DNA of 64,000 nt from Parietichytrium sp. I65-24A (Eukaryota; Sar; Bigyra; Thraustochytrida; Thraustochytriidae), in assembly GCA_012862575.1 (NCBI GenBank), contig BLSF01000037.1, positions 62,001 to 126,000 of the forward strand. Direction: 5' to 3'. The notes beneath the pieces are model-generated. The model worked only from the letters and a program-made list of their open reading frames with translations. It was not told the DNA's origin and made no database searches. Positions within the stretch are counted from its first letter, which is position 1. Each line of letters opens with the position of its first letter. Below are positions 31,113 through 42,809 of this stretch, in pieces. A program made the position numbers and the translations under genes.

Positions 31113-31991
31113 ATGTACCGGCCCCTGGACGCGGCCGCGTTCAACGGAGGGTCCCGTTCCGCGTGGCTGTCCCTCGGGCTGTGGGGCGCGCGCCCAGCGG
31201 ATGGGTTCTCGGCCGGAGAACCGGGCGCGGAACCGGGTGTCCCCGGCGCGTACGCCCAGGCGTGCCGCAGCATGACGCTGAGCGTGGGACGCGTGGCGCG
31301 GGTGGGACGCGGGAGCAGCGTGGTTGAAGTTGGCTGCGGGTGCGGCGAGGCGCTGGCGGTTTGGGCGCAAGACTTTGGCTTCCAGCGCGTCCTCGCGCTG
31401 AACATCACGCCGCAGGAGTGCGCGCAGGCGTCCGCGCGCGCCGCGAGTCTTAGCGGGCAGATAGACGCGCGGGTAGAGTGCGCGGACGCCCTGGCGGCCG
31501 TGAAGCTGCTCGCGGACGACGGCGGCTTGAGCGCGTACCAGGCCGTGCTCGCCGTCGACGCGCTCTACCACATCGAGACTCGTGCTGAACTCCTGGCCGC
31601 GCTGCGTCGCGGCTGGCCTCGGGGAGGCTCCCGGCGCGTGCTGGCGGCCGTGGACGTGTTCGGTGCGGTAGCGGATCCTAGCGCGCCGCGTAGGGCCGCG
31701 CTGCGGTTGCTGGGGTGGGCGGGCGGCCTGCCGGTGCACAACTTGCTGTACCCGGCGCGGAACCTTCTCGAGGCGGCGCGCGTTCCCGGAACGCGCCTGG
31801 AGCACTGCGAGGACGTGACGCGCCGCGTGCTGCGGCCGTTTGCGGTGCATATGATCACGGAAGCGGCGCGGGCGGCCAGGGCGTGCCACGTGAGGAGGGC
31901 TGCCACGCTGGCGGCGGCGGCGCTCTTCATGTGGGCGCTGGATGCCTCGGGTCTGGTACAAGTCGCGCTCTACGCCGTCGCGTTCGAGTGA
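31113..31991 (+). CDS. SAM-dependent methyltransferase, class I
   Basis: 292 residues, intronless. VVEVGCGCGEAL (about 70-81) is the SAM-binding motif I; LALNITPQECAQASARA follows as in UbiE, sterol C-methyltransferase and cyclopropane-synthase relatives, where NITPxQ is common; VLAVDALYHIETRAELLAAL gives the later motif. These enzymes methylate small molecules such as lipids or sterols. The C-terminal 30 residues are hydrophobic (AATLAAAALFMWALDASG), a possible membrane contact. The coding sequence is strikingly G+C-rich with Ala/Arg-heavy protein, unlike its neighbours, which may mean lateral transfer, a local GC-rich isochore, or relaxed constraint. A GTGAGT sits right at the stop codon, so a spliced C-terminal variant is possible. 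Substrate not assignable. Confidence 0.75.
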   Translation: MYRPLDAAAFNGGSRSAWLSLGLWGARPADGFSAGEPGAEPGVPGAYAQACRSMTLSVGRVARVGRGSSVVEVGCGCGEALAVWAQDFGFQRVLALNITPQECAQASARAASLSGQIDARVECADALAAVKLLADDGGLSAYQAVLAVDALYHIETRAELLAALRRGWPRGGSRRVLAAVDVFGAVADPSAPRRAALRLLGWAGGLPVHNLLYPARNLLEAARVPGTRLEHCEDVTRRVLRPFAVHMITEAARAARACHVRRAATLAAAALFMWALDASGLVQVALYAVAFE

Positions 31992-32511
31992 GTGAGTGAC
32001 TGAGTCAACCTTTCGCGTGAGACTGACTGACTGCCAACTGATCTGTTGCGCGGACATGTGTGCTGGCTGTGTGGAGAGTGGAGAGAGGAGACTCTATGCG
32101 GCTGCGCAGAGCGGCGGAATGGCTGGCTGTTGGGAGAACCAAATGTTGCCAGGAGATCGGAATCATCACACAGCTGGACTGGGTTTGTTTGTTTGTTTGT
32201 TTGTTGGTCGGCTGGTTGGTGTGTTTCTCAGTAGATCGTCTTTCTTTCGTCGTGCTTACTTACAACAACGACGCGAACGAAGACCAATTCTGTACATGAA
32301 GAAACAAGACGGAGGGGAAAAGCACCACACGCCACTCCAACCCAATCCACCCACCCACCCACCCACCCACCCACCCACCAACCAACTGTCGGGGAGAAAC
32401 AAAAACAAATATGACAACACACGAAAAGAAAGAACCTTTACAGCAGCAGCAGCAGCAGCAGCTACAACCTTGAAAAGTGTTTCCATAATAATCATGACAA
32501 AATACGGTCAG
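31992..32511. other. Convergent intergenic spacer with CCCA repeat
   Basis: Contains TGAGTGAGTGAC repeats just after the methyltransferase stop, a GTTT/GGTT run (32180-32220), a (CCCA)n run (32346-32380) and (CAG)n (32442-32461). No gene seen. Confidence 0.6.
32346..32380. repeat. (CCCA)n microsatellite
   Basis: About eight CCCA units in the convergent spacer. Confidence 0.85.
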
Positions 32512-35413
32512 TCACACCAGCGCGGCCTGCTTGGGCGGCCTAGCGCGCGCCATGAGATACTCTGACAGTCGGCGGCACTGCCAATGCTCGCGGCACGAGG
32601 GGTGCGCTTTCAGTTCAATCTTCCTGAGCCGCACCTGTTTGAGCGTGGCGATTTTCAGCCCGGCCGCCTGCACGCGCAGGTGGTTGAGGAGCGAGACCAG
32701 AGGCAGCTGAACATCTCCCGATCCGAGAAATTGCTCGCACACGAACAGGAGCGCGGCCTCGTACACGCTGCCGTGGTCCACGTAGTCGGAACTGGTAATG
32801 TGCGCAGGCGAGGTGGCATTGGCATTGGCGGCGGCGGGTCTGTTGTCGCCCATGTACGACGTGCAGTTGCTGGGTCGCCGCGACATGGCGCAGTCCGCGA
32901 CGTCTGGCTGCGACGCGTCACAGCCGGCCACTGAGGCGGCGTAGCGGCTGCGGCGCAGGCCCCCGGTGGCGGCAATGCGTTCCGCATGGGCCTTCTCCTG
33001 CGCGGCGTGCGCGGCCGTGGTCGCGTTGGTCCAGATGTTCTCGCGGACCACGGGCGACCGAGCGTTCTGCTGCTGCGCGCGGAGGTCCTCCGCCTCCTTG
33101 GCCTTGTGCGCGACCACGAGACGGTGCAGGTTCTGCACCTGCCACTGCAGCTCCAGCTTCTGCATCTTGGTCAGTTTCAGCGCCGCGCGACGGTGGTGCT
33201 CGGCCTGCGGCTTTTTCGAACCGCGTTGCTGGGGGTGCTGGGTGTGTTGTGAGGCGGCGGGAGCGGACAGGTCGCCGCGCGGAGTGGCGGTCTCGAGAGA
33301 AGCGCGCAGGAACTTTTGTTTGGGAGATCCGTCGTCGAGAAGCAAAGGCGGCTGCTTCTGGGCCCTCAGTGCGGCCACCGTGTGCCTCGCAAAGCTCTGC
33401 TGTGCCTTGGCCTTGTCGTCGCAGGCGGCTTGCGCAGAGTTGAACGTAGCGGCGGCCAGGCTACCGTACAGATCGTCTTGCTTCCAGACCTGGATTCTGT
33501 CGATGCGGCGCCTGGTGAGCTGCGCCTGAAGGTCTTGGCTCATGCTCTTCTTGGTAGACTCGAAGCCTTGTCGCCACGTCGCCAGAGTCCGCTCGAACAC
33601 AGCCTCGGGGGACTGTCGCGGCTTACCTTGCGATTCCGGCCGCCGGGAGACCGACGTTGATTGGCTCTGGGGCCTCGAAGGCTGCGCCCCCGCGGCACCG
33701 TGGATCTCCATGGCGATGTAGGCTTGCGCTGCGAGAGGGTTGTCCAAATCCACACCCTCGCTCGGCTCGGTCTTCAGCTCGTTCTTCGGCTCGGCCTTGG
33801 ACTCTGTTTTGCTCTTTTGCCGCTGCAGGCTCTCGCTTCGCAAAAGCGCCTTTCGGGACGTTGCCTCTTTCCTCCGCGCAGAGGGCGAAATAGCCCTTGT
33901 CGCGGGCTGTTTCGGGATGGCGAATTGCATATCCATATCCCTGAATTTGGAGCTGAGCTTTTGCACGTAGTCCACGCGCTTGTTGGTCGCAAGAAACTTG
34001 GCAGCAAATGCTGCCGCGCTCTTCCCTGCCGGGGCGCCGCCCTTGCTCTCCTCCTCGTCGTCCTCGTCTTGGTCGTCAAGAGCGTTCAATTCGATTTCTT
34101 CGAGTATGTTCGCGCCAGGCGCGGTTAGGTAGGTTGGCGGCGTATCGAGAATGTGGCTACGCCTTCGCAGTCTGGAATCCAATGTGCTTGTCGTCTTGTA
34201 TGAAGTCTCCATCTGCTCCCACTCCTCTTTGGGCGATAAGGCTTGCTGCTCGGACAGCTGCGACACCAAGGGGACGAGGTTCACGTCAAGCTCGTCAGGC
34301 TCCTCGAGATAGCTCCGCATTGTCCGCGTTCCGGTTTGAATCATCTGTATCTTTTCGTCCGATGTCTGGATCTCTTTTGTTGGGAAGCAATTCTTGTAAT
34401 GCCGAGGCTTGGGACGCGTCTTAGGGTCCAAGTTATCTTCGGCCTCAGACAAAAGCTGCGCCAAAACATTTCTGTAGTCTACCATCGCCTTTGTCTCTCT
34501 GCCGCCCTTGTGCATCATTTCCGCCCCAGAAATGTCTTGCGAACGCCTTTCTCCAACGGCATCGCCGGGCGAAGCTCGAATCGTTTTGTCATTCTCTTTC
34601 CTCCTGCTCCTTCTGGACATGCTTCGGATTGGCGACGCAGGAGCATCAGGGTTCACACGTTTCTCAGACTCCCGCTCCCTGTGGCGCTCGACTTTGCGCT
34701 GCGCAACTTGGTCCACTAATTCGCAGTGCATGGAAAACTGTCCACCAAGAGGCACATATGGCTTCCCCCGCGGGCTGAAACACCCCGAAACTGCTGCGCC
34801 TTTACTCTCCCGTGCTGCTTTTCCAGCTGGCGAAGTTGATCGACCTGCCACATGGTGATGATGATGATGATGATGATGGTGATGGCTTTCGCGGTCCTCA
34901 GCCCCCTCCATGGGGTCATTTGCTTGTTCCGATGACTTGTACCTTTACAAAGCGAGAAAATTAAATTCCCATAAAAAAGCCCATTTTTCATCAAACAATT
35001 TGGATAGAATGTCAGCGATCAAGTCAGGGGCCCATTAAGCGCCAACCGGCAAGCATCTCACTTACAAAGAGGCCAAATACGCGTTGGAAGACTGCAGCTC
35101 AACCATCTTCTGCCTAGATTTGCGCATCGCCGCAGTAAGTCGTGCATTTTCCCCGTCTGCAAACGCGCACCCAGTCAGTCAGCCACGCCGCGGTCGATCA
35201 TCATTTCGTCAGTCACAAAAGTCCATTGCCGCCATGTCCCGCCACCCCGCCAGCCACGAAACATGTCTCCCAGAAGAACAAAAACAAAAAAGAAAGGGCA
35301 CACCAACCAACAACTAACAACAACAACAACAACTCACCGATGTTGGACGCGAACGTGATGTGGCGCACCCCATCGCCGTCAATGCTTATGACGCCTTCGT
35401 GCGCCATTATCAT
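32512..35413 (-). CDS. Unrecognised three-exon protein with poly-His
   Basis: Exons 35413-35338, 35156-35066 and 34942-32512, 865 residues. Introns of 181 and 123 bases (GTGAGT...TTTGCAG and GTAAGT...GTAAAG) join the frames without a stop: ITFASNI-DGENARLTAAMR and SNAYLASL-YKSSEQANDP. ATGs at 35413 and 35407 are both possible starts. The first 50 residues end in a short coiled coil (ARLTAAMRKSRQKMVELQSS). A run of 11 His follows near residue 68, coded by a CAT/CAC repeat. The rest is charged and Ala/Arg/Gln-rich, with helical stretches such as KMQKLELQWQVQNLHRLVVA; the last 100 residues (YVDHGSVYEAALLFVCEQFL to CQRLSEYLMA-like text) look folded. I recognise no domain. Possibly cytoskeletal or disordered scaffold; not assigned. 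Confidence 0.65.
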
Positions 35414-36221
35414 CTGCTACTTTGTTCATTCGCACTTGCAGCTACCTTCCCCGCCGCACGCCACTTGCGCCGGTCCGCGTCTTCGTCTTCGTCTCGCACA
35501 AAGAGTGACGGAGAGATCCGTTTTGTGTGTGGGGAACGCATTTTCTGCGCTCATTTTCGCTGAGCTAGTACGCTCGCTTAAAGATGCTTAAAGTGGATAA
35601 TGCAGAAGGATTAAGATCTCGATACCGAAATGGGGTGGTGGGTTTGCGGAACGGCTTAGATGTGGAAGTAGCGCGGCAATGATTGGTCTCGTTTGCTTTG
35701 CTTTGCTTTGGTTTTGGTTTGGTTTGATTTGATCTGCTTTGATTTGATTTGATTTGCTTTAAAACGGCGGGTGTCACTCCTTTTAGCTATGTCCCTGCCG
35801 GAGCGCTCGGATCATCGCTGAAGGCTTCTTGTGTGGGAATTGCAGTGAAACGAGCGGTTTGGTTTCACGACTATATAGACTCGCGTTCTTCGCGCGGAAG
35901 AAGGACGAAAGTTGATGGGGAATGTTCGAGTTAAAAATGTGTTACATTTATACGGAAGGATAGTTTAAATAGTGTGTTGTACATGGGTTTTGGGTTCTCA
36001 TGAGACCAGTGAGAATTCCCAATACTGATGGTGAAAAGCAAAGGTGGCCGTCGCTGTGCCTTCGAAGCTCCAGCGGTTTTGCCATTTATGCTTTGTACAT
36101 GATACAGTGCAGACGAGATCTGCGGAGACTACTACTATACTGGGCTCTGTGGCCAAGTGAAAAAAGAAAAAGGTTACAAATCGAACCAACCCAAAAAGAC
36201 TGTTGAAGAGGCAAAGCCCGG
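35414..36221. other. Intergenic spacer
   Basis: Holds TTTGCTTTG/TTTGATTTG repeats (35693-35760). No gene recognised. Confidence 0.5.
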
Positions 36222-37061
36222 TCAGTATCCCGGGTCAGAGTAAGCTGGCGAGGCTGGGGCAGAACCGTTTGTGCAAGTATGAAGATCAGAACCCCGAAAA
36301 GGCGAGCCAAACGCCCACATTCCGGTTTTCGTGCACTCTCGTCGGCTGTCCCTTCGTTTGGCACAAGGCGAGTAGCGCTGGAATCGAGACTCCTTGCTGT
36401 CAAAGTACCTGGCGAGTCCGGCGATCTTGAATTGCTCCTCCAGAGACAGCGGTTCGGAGGCTTCCGATTCTTCATCGTCAGCATCTGCGCATTTCTGCTC
36501 TTTGATATTGATTTCCATGGACAATTGCGCGTGTGGGCGTTTGCGACCCGTTTTGAATGTCTTTTGGGCGTCTTCCCTTATCCCGAGTGTGGACATTGAT
36601 GCCACAAGCGTGTTTTGTAGCTCTGAAGGAGCGCCGACTCGAGCGTTCCCTAGCCCATGAAGGGCGCTCGTGAGCGAGTCTCTGAAAGAGAGCACCTTTT
36701 CTCTCAACCAGAGCGAGTCTGATGACAATGGCTCCCAGTCGCCATCAACAAGTTGGAGCCACTTGCGCTCCAGCGAGAAGTGCAGGCCACTCACGCTCTT
36801 GACCGTCTGAATGACCTTGACATGCTGGCTCGATGCCTCCTGAACCAGAGACGAGGAAGATGGACAAACGTTGTATAAAAGCCTTCTGCAGGCGACCTGA
36901 AACGCGGCAAGTATATTTGCAAAGCCAGCTTCTTGGTCCCCCGTCAAGAAGGTCACTGAGCCTTGCTCGACGAGATCGCCTCCGCGGTTTGATTGCTGCA
37001 GGGACGCAAAAAACATACCGGCTGCTTTGAAGGTTGCTCGAGGAGCATGGTGCCGCTCCAT
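36222..37061 (-). CDS. Unrecognised helical protein
   Basis: 279 residues from the only ATG near the start, at 37061; the frame opens further upstream only from a TTG through TCGTG repeat DNA. Predicted mostly helical: GFANILAAFQVACRRLLYNV, KWLQLVDGDWEPLSSDSLW and REKVLSFRDSLTSALHGL. A basic TGRKRPHAQ could act in nuclear import. An acidic patch (DADDEESEASEPLSLEEQF) follows, and the end is Ser/Gly/Pro-rich (NGSAPASPAYSDPGY). Codon use looks like that of real genes here. No family recognised; it might miss a further exon. Confidence 0.5.
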   Translation of the reverse strand: MERHHAPRATFKAAGMFFASLQQSNRGGDLVEQGSVTFLTGDQEAGFANILAAFQVACRRLLYNVCPSSSSLVQEASSQHVKVIQTVKSVSGLHFSLERKWLQLVDGDWEPLSSDSLWLREKVLSFRDSLTSALHGLGNARVGAPSELQNTLVASMSTLGIREDAQKTFKTGRKRPHAQLSMEINIKEQKCADADDEESEASEPLSLEEQFKIAGLARYFDSKESRFQRYSPCAKRRDSRRECTKTGMWAFGSPFRGSDLHTCTNGSAPASPAYSDPGY

Positions 37062-38107
37062 TATATTGCAACTTTTTGCCACGGCTCGCGGCGCGCGACG
37101 AGCGACGAGCTCGTTCTGCAACCTACTACACTCGTCCTGCTGCAAGCCCTCTTCGTGGCATTCGTTCGATACCGCCTCGTATCTTGTCGCGCTGTGTCGT
37201 GTCGTGTCGTGTCGTGTCGTCAAGTCGAAGTAGTACTCGCCAAAGTTCGAGTTGCGAGGCTCTGTCTGCCCGAGGTGGTTGTTTCGATCTCTGCTTTGCT
37301 ATGCCGAGAATGGCTCGGAAATTGAGCCCACTGGCGAGAGAAGAAGAGGAAGAAGAGGAAGTAGAAGCCACCGTTGCGGTTGCGTCGAGTGTGAGATTGA
37401 GTTGGCTACCTGGTACGAAGTACGGAGTACGAGCATCTATTCGGAACAGAGGTTTACCAAACGTCTGTTCTGCGGTTCTGAGTACACAAAGGCCAACGAT
37501 TAGTTTTGCCTCGAGAAACTCAAGACAATGGGGGAAATAAATTGAAAGAAGACGCAAAGCCTTTTGGCTGCCAAATTGACTTGCAGACTGTGCTGAAAGC
37601 TATTCTTTCTCGCTCCACCCACTGCCTCCCTCACTCGCCCCCTCCTTCCTCTCTCTCTCTCTCTCTTTATCTCTCACTGCGCATGTGGAACGAGCAATCA
37701 GTCGCTGACGACGACACTGGCCAAGCAAGCACCTTACCGATATGTCACAACGTTCTGTTTGCCGTTAGTCGGCAGCCTTTCAGAGTGAAGTTCCAGCCAC
37801 ACTATTTTCAGCTCCCCACGTTCCACTTTCCACTTTCCACTTCTCACTTTCCACTGTACTGGTACACATTCTCTTTTTTCTTCTCCCGCTTTCTTGATCA
37901 ATTCCATTCACTGTCAATTCAATTCAGTCGATGTTCCAATCAAGTCGTCAAAAGCGAGTCTCCCTCGCAAAGTTCAAAGTATCTTAAAATCTGTTGTCTT
38001 TGTCCTGTTCTTGACCGACCTGCTATGACCTGCTTTTGGGCAGCGAAGAGGAAAAGAGGAAGATGGCTGAATTAGAGTTTACGCGTTAGATCATTCGCAT
38101 CCGGCCA

Positions 38108-38108
38108 G

Positions 38109-38140
<32 letters not shown>

Positions 38141-38147
38141 AAGAAAG
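38108..38147. repeat. (GA)n / (GAAA)n microsatellite
   Basis: Uninterrupted GA units pass into AAAG units, then into GAATGAAT. Confidence 0.85.
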
Positions 38148-38709
38148 AATGAATGAATGATTGAATGAGGTGCTAGTTTCCTTCTCAGTCAGTCAACTGA
38201 GCATACATTCACCTGAACTACTTGAACAAGCTCCTCAAGCGAGATGCCGTGAGAGGCTAGCATGAGAGGGTGGCGCATGAGGGGGTGGCGCGGGAGGGGG
38301 AAAGGAGAAAGAAAGAAAGAAAAGAAAGAAAAGAAGGAAGGAAGATGGCGATGGCAGAAGGGGGAAAACAGCTTCCGTGAAGACGCCTCTCAGTCAATAA
38401 GTGGGTCAGGTACACGTAGCATGTGGCTATCTCCCGGTGTTCTTGAAGCGACCGTCTTTTACATGCCTGATCCCTCTCGCCATTCGCCTCTTTTCTGTTG
38501 TCTGTTGTCTGTTGTCTGTTTTCTGTTTTCTGTTGTCTGCAGTGGTGATGATGATGGTGATGAAGAAGGGCCAACGCGCTGCAGTTTGCTTGCCAACGAA
38601 CGAAGGGAGTGCGGCATGTTAGAGTACTCACTCAGTACTGGCGGCTGAGTGTTTTAAGGCCATCATCGCACAACTACAAACGAGTCCAAAGCGTCGAGAC
38701 TTTGTACAT

Positions 38710-38970
38710 TCATAGGTTCACATTCCCGCGGAGAGCGAGGGTGGGTTTCGTCGTCGAGGGTAGCGCTTTGTGTAGATTGCGAAGGGGCTGCGCCGAGGCA
38801 AGCGGAAAAGATACCTTGGCACGACCTCGAAAAGCTTCAAATTGGACTTTGAGCGGACCTAGAGGCGCTTTTTTGGGCATGAGCTTTGCCGTGAAGCTGC
38901 CGTGAACCGAGATTTTCTCGCGGCCAGCCCGCCTCAGATACGCTTCGTCACTGCTGTCACTGCGCCACAT
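38710..38970 (-). CDS. Small hypothetical open frame
   Basis: 86 residues beginning MWRSDSSDEAYLRRAGREK. Codon composition is similar to real genes and the ATG has a plausible context, but there is no recognisable domain and no homology I can name. A GTATCT after GCCAAG could be a splice donor, so this might be the first exon of a longer gene. Could equally be chance. Confidence 0.25.
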   Translation of the reverse strand: MWRSDSSDEAYLRRAGREKISVHGSFTAKLMPKKAPLGPLKVQFEAFRGRAKVSFPLASAQPLRNLHKALPSTTKPTLALRGNVNL

Positions 38971-40311
38971 GGTGATCTTGCGGCTACTGCGGCTACTGCG
39001 GCTGCCTGAAAGTGTGAAACCATCCTGGGCTGTTTACCAACCAAACCTCTTCCTCTTCTTCCTCTTTGCCATTCTTTGCCTTCGTAAGCAACCTTCCGAG
39101 TATCTCCGAGTCGAGTGTGTGTGTCTGTGCACAAGAGACACAAGAGCCACTTTCCGTTCGCATATCGTCAAGGTTGCGGCAACAGGAAGCGATTGCGGCC
39201 ACAAACTAGCGAAAGATTGATTTCTTTTTACATTTTCACGAACGTAAAAAGTAATCCTTTGACGTTCAGTTTTCTTTCTTTTCTTACATTTCGCCAAGTC
39301 TTTCTCTGTTTCACTGTTACACCGACGACAACTGACGACAACGACGGTAACTGATGAATGAACGGCGGACAACCAAACATCTTTTGCTTTTTCCCAATGT
39401 CCATTTGAATGGAATGTTATGAACAGTGAAACACAATGTTCAATGTTGAAATAATCAATCAACTTTTTTTAAAAATGTTCAAAATGTGGAATATGTGTTC
39501 AGCTGTCTGGTCAATTTTCCTGCCAGTTCCGAATTTCGAGAGTGGTCGATTCCTTGTGGGACGCTTTCCCTATCTTTCCCTATCTTTCCCTTTCTATCCT
39601 TCCTTCCTTTCCCGCCAATAGAACTATACTAATGGATAGTTATATGACCCTATGCTACTGCTACTCTGTACGGGCTGCGAAGCCAGTTTGGAGACTGATC
39701 CAAAAGCCTTCCCTCGTGGGCACTACGATCACGGCACGTATTTCTATCGTTTGAGCTAAACTATTCCTACGTTCGCTGGGGACTCGTACGGCACTAGGAC
39801 CGAGTCGTTCTCGGCTATTGTGCAGTAGCACTCGATTGTTTGTCCTACTTTGCCACGTAGCATCGGCATAATCCAACAGTGATTTATAACGAAAAGCCTA
39901 CATGGACTTCGGTTGCTCGCTAGTCTCCCGCCTACGATTTCAGGTGAGGACGGGGTGCTAGGACACTCTCAGCCGCTTCACAAGCCCTACCTTTGCCGAG
40001 AATACGACCTAACCGAGCAACCTCAACCCTAACCAGACGGACGTCGTATTCATTGCGTACAATCTATATGCGAAATTGTATCTGCGTAGTTTTCGATACG
40101 ATTTTATGTGGTCCCTGCAGTCCCTGCGCTAGCTCGAGTTTACGCTCGTGCGTTCGTCCTCGCCGCGTACTGAGTACTCACAGTTACACAAAGAGCAACA
40201 TAAGCAAACTGGGCAAAAAAGGCGTTAAAAAAAGGTCAAATAATTGAGTGAGCAAAAGTTGTAAAAAGGAAAAGAGGAAGAGGAAAAGAGGTGCACTCTC
40301 AAGTTGAAAAG

Positions 40312-40626
40312 ATGAGCGCTTTCAGGTTTATGCGAAAGGCCACAGTGCACATTGCCTCTTTCGAAAAGTCCTCGGCGCAGACGAAGGAGATCTTTAGAAG
40401 GGCGCGCGCTGCGGCTTCCAAGAGCTCTGCGTTCGAATTGAACGTGTTCACAATCGATCCTCCGAGGAATTTGACGGTGGACCAGGTGAAGAACGGCGCT
40501 TCGTCCAAGGTGGTTTTCGAGTTTAATGACGGCAGCAAGTGGGAAGTCACTCCTGGTGAGCGCGCAGAGGACGTGCTGAGAAGGCTCGTTGGTCATGCGG
40601 TGCAGAACGGCATTCCTGAGAAATAA
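40312..40626 (+). CDS. MRPL53: Mitochondrial ribosomal protein mL53-like
   Basis: 104 residues from the ATG at 40312 (upstream in-frame opening is a GTG). The order VHIASFEKSSAQTKEIFRRA, then FELNVFTIDPPRNL, then KVVFEFNDGSKWEVTPGE, then EDVLRRLVGHA follows the thioredoxin-like mL53 family (human MRPL53, yeast Mrpl44), a small protein of the mitochondrial large ribosomal subunit. The length fits (about 100-112). The start RFMRKATVH is basic, as expected for a mitochondrial protein. The family is divergent, so the call rests on overall pattern. Confidence 0.65.
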   Translation: MSAFRFMRKATVHIASFEKSSAQTKEIFRRARAAASKSSAFELNVFTIDPPRNLTVDQVKNGASSKVVFEFNDGSKWEVTPGERAEDVLRRLVGHAVQNGIPEK

Positions 40627-41329
40627 ATGCATGCGACGGGCGACGGGGACTTGGATATATTTTCTGTTTGTGGTGACATGACGTGGTAAAAGAATCCGCT
40701 CTTTTACTTTCAATTGACAGTGTGAGAGAGAGAGAGAGCCACACAAGTTCGCGGCTTTGTTTTGTGAATAGGCAAATTATTGGCGCAATTTGGGAGCTGT
40801 AGAGCCCACCAAACCAAGCGAGAAGAATAAAGTACGGAGAAAAGAACGGTAAAAAGTAAAAGAATGTCATCTCGAGCCGCGCGATTGTTTTGGTTTATAA
40901 ATAAAAAAAAAATAAAAATTACTAAAAAGTTTCCATCTTTTACCACACCTCGTGCTAATTGGGTATCGGCTTTTGTTTTGTTCCTCTCTTGTAGAACAAA
41001 AAGGGAATGAAAGAGAATGCAAAATGCTCACACAAATTGTTCATGAATGAAGGAAAGAAAAAGAAACTAGTGAACAAGCGATGGCTGTGACCGTCGAGAC
41101 GCATCCAAAGCGCAAAAAGAAAACTCATTCGTTGTTTTTTAATTAAAATCTTTGTTGGAGAAAAGCTAGCTCTAGGAAAGAAAAGGTGAAACAAGTTGCA
41201 AAGCTAAATCAATCACAATTCAAGCGTCGTTCGCAGCGACGTTGGAAGCAGTTTCGGGCCTCATCGCGAAAGCCTGCGCGCACAAGAGGGGACAGTTGGA
41301 AACAAGACCTCGATACAGTTGAATCTGAG
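40627..41329. other. Intergenic spacer
   Basis: AT-rich convergent spacer with A-runs near 40904-40920. A GAGAGA run lies near 40723-40737. No gene seen; the histone H3 3' hairpin begins at 41330. Confidence 0.5.
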
Positions 41330-41347
41330 TGGTGTTGATAAACACCA
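41330..41347 (-). promoter_or_regulatory. Histone 3' stem-loop (H3)
   Basis: Seven-base-pair hairpin, sense TGGTGTT-TATC-AACACCA, preceded by ACCAAAA and followed by CTC, 136 bases after the H3 stop. Size, the GG...CC base, the four-base loop and the CCAAA flank match the replication-dependent histone mRNA stem-loop bound by SLBP. A nearly identical element follows H4. Confidence 0.75.
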
Positions 41348-41482
41348 TTTTGGTTTGGTTGGTTTGGTTTGCCATGTGCGCACGCGACCAGCGCGACGCG
41401 GCAAAAGTTGGAAGGGCCCAAGGAGCCTCGCCACGATCTTTTCCGCCACAGGAAGAAGAAGACTGAGGAAAGGTTTTTCCAT

Positions 41483-42809
<1,327 letters not shown>

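Larger units (their letters stand above)
37062..40311. other. Gene-poor region, 3.2 kb
   Basis: Contains TCGTG repeats (37195-37222), CT runs (37650-37675), a GA then GAAA run (38108-38147), GAAA/GGAA repeats (38305-38345) and GTTGTCT repeats (38498-38540). One small open frame (38710-38970) is listed separately. From 39610 to 40200 the DNA is unique-looking but noncoding by my reading. The promoter of the mL53-like gene lies at the right end. Confidence 0.5.

Noticed and set aside
39610-40200. Possible tRNA or snRNA in unique DNA before mL53
   Set aside because: No T-arm GGTTCRA box with matching acceptor stem, and no U-snRNA signature found.
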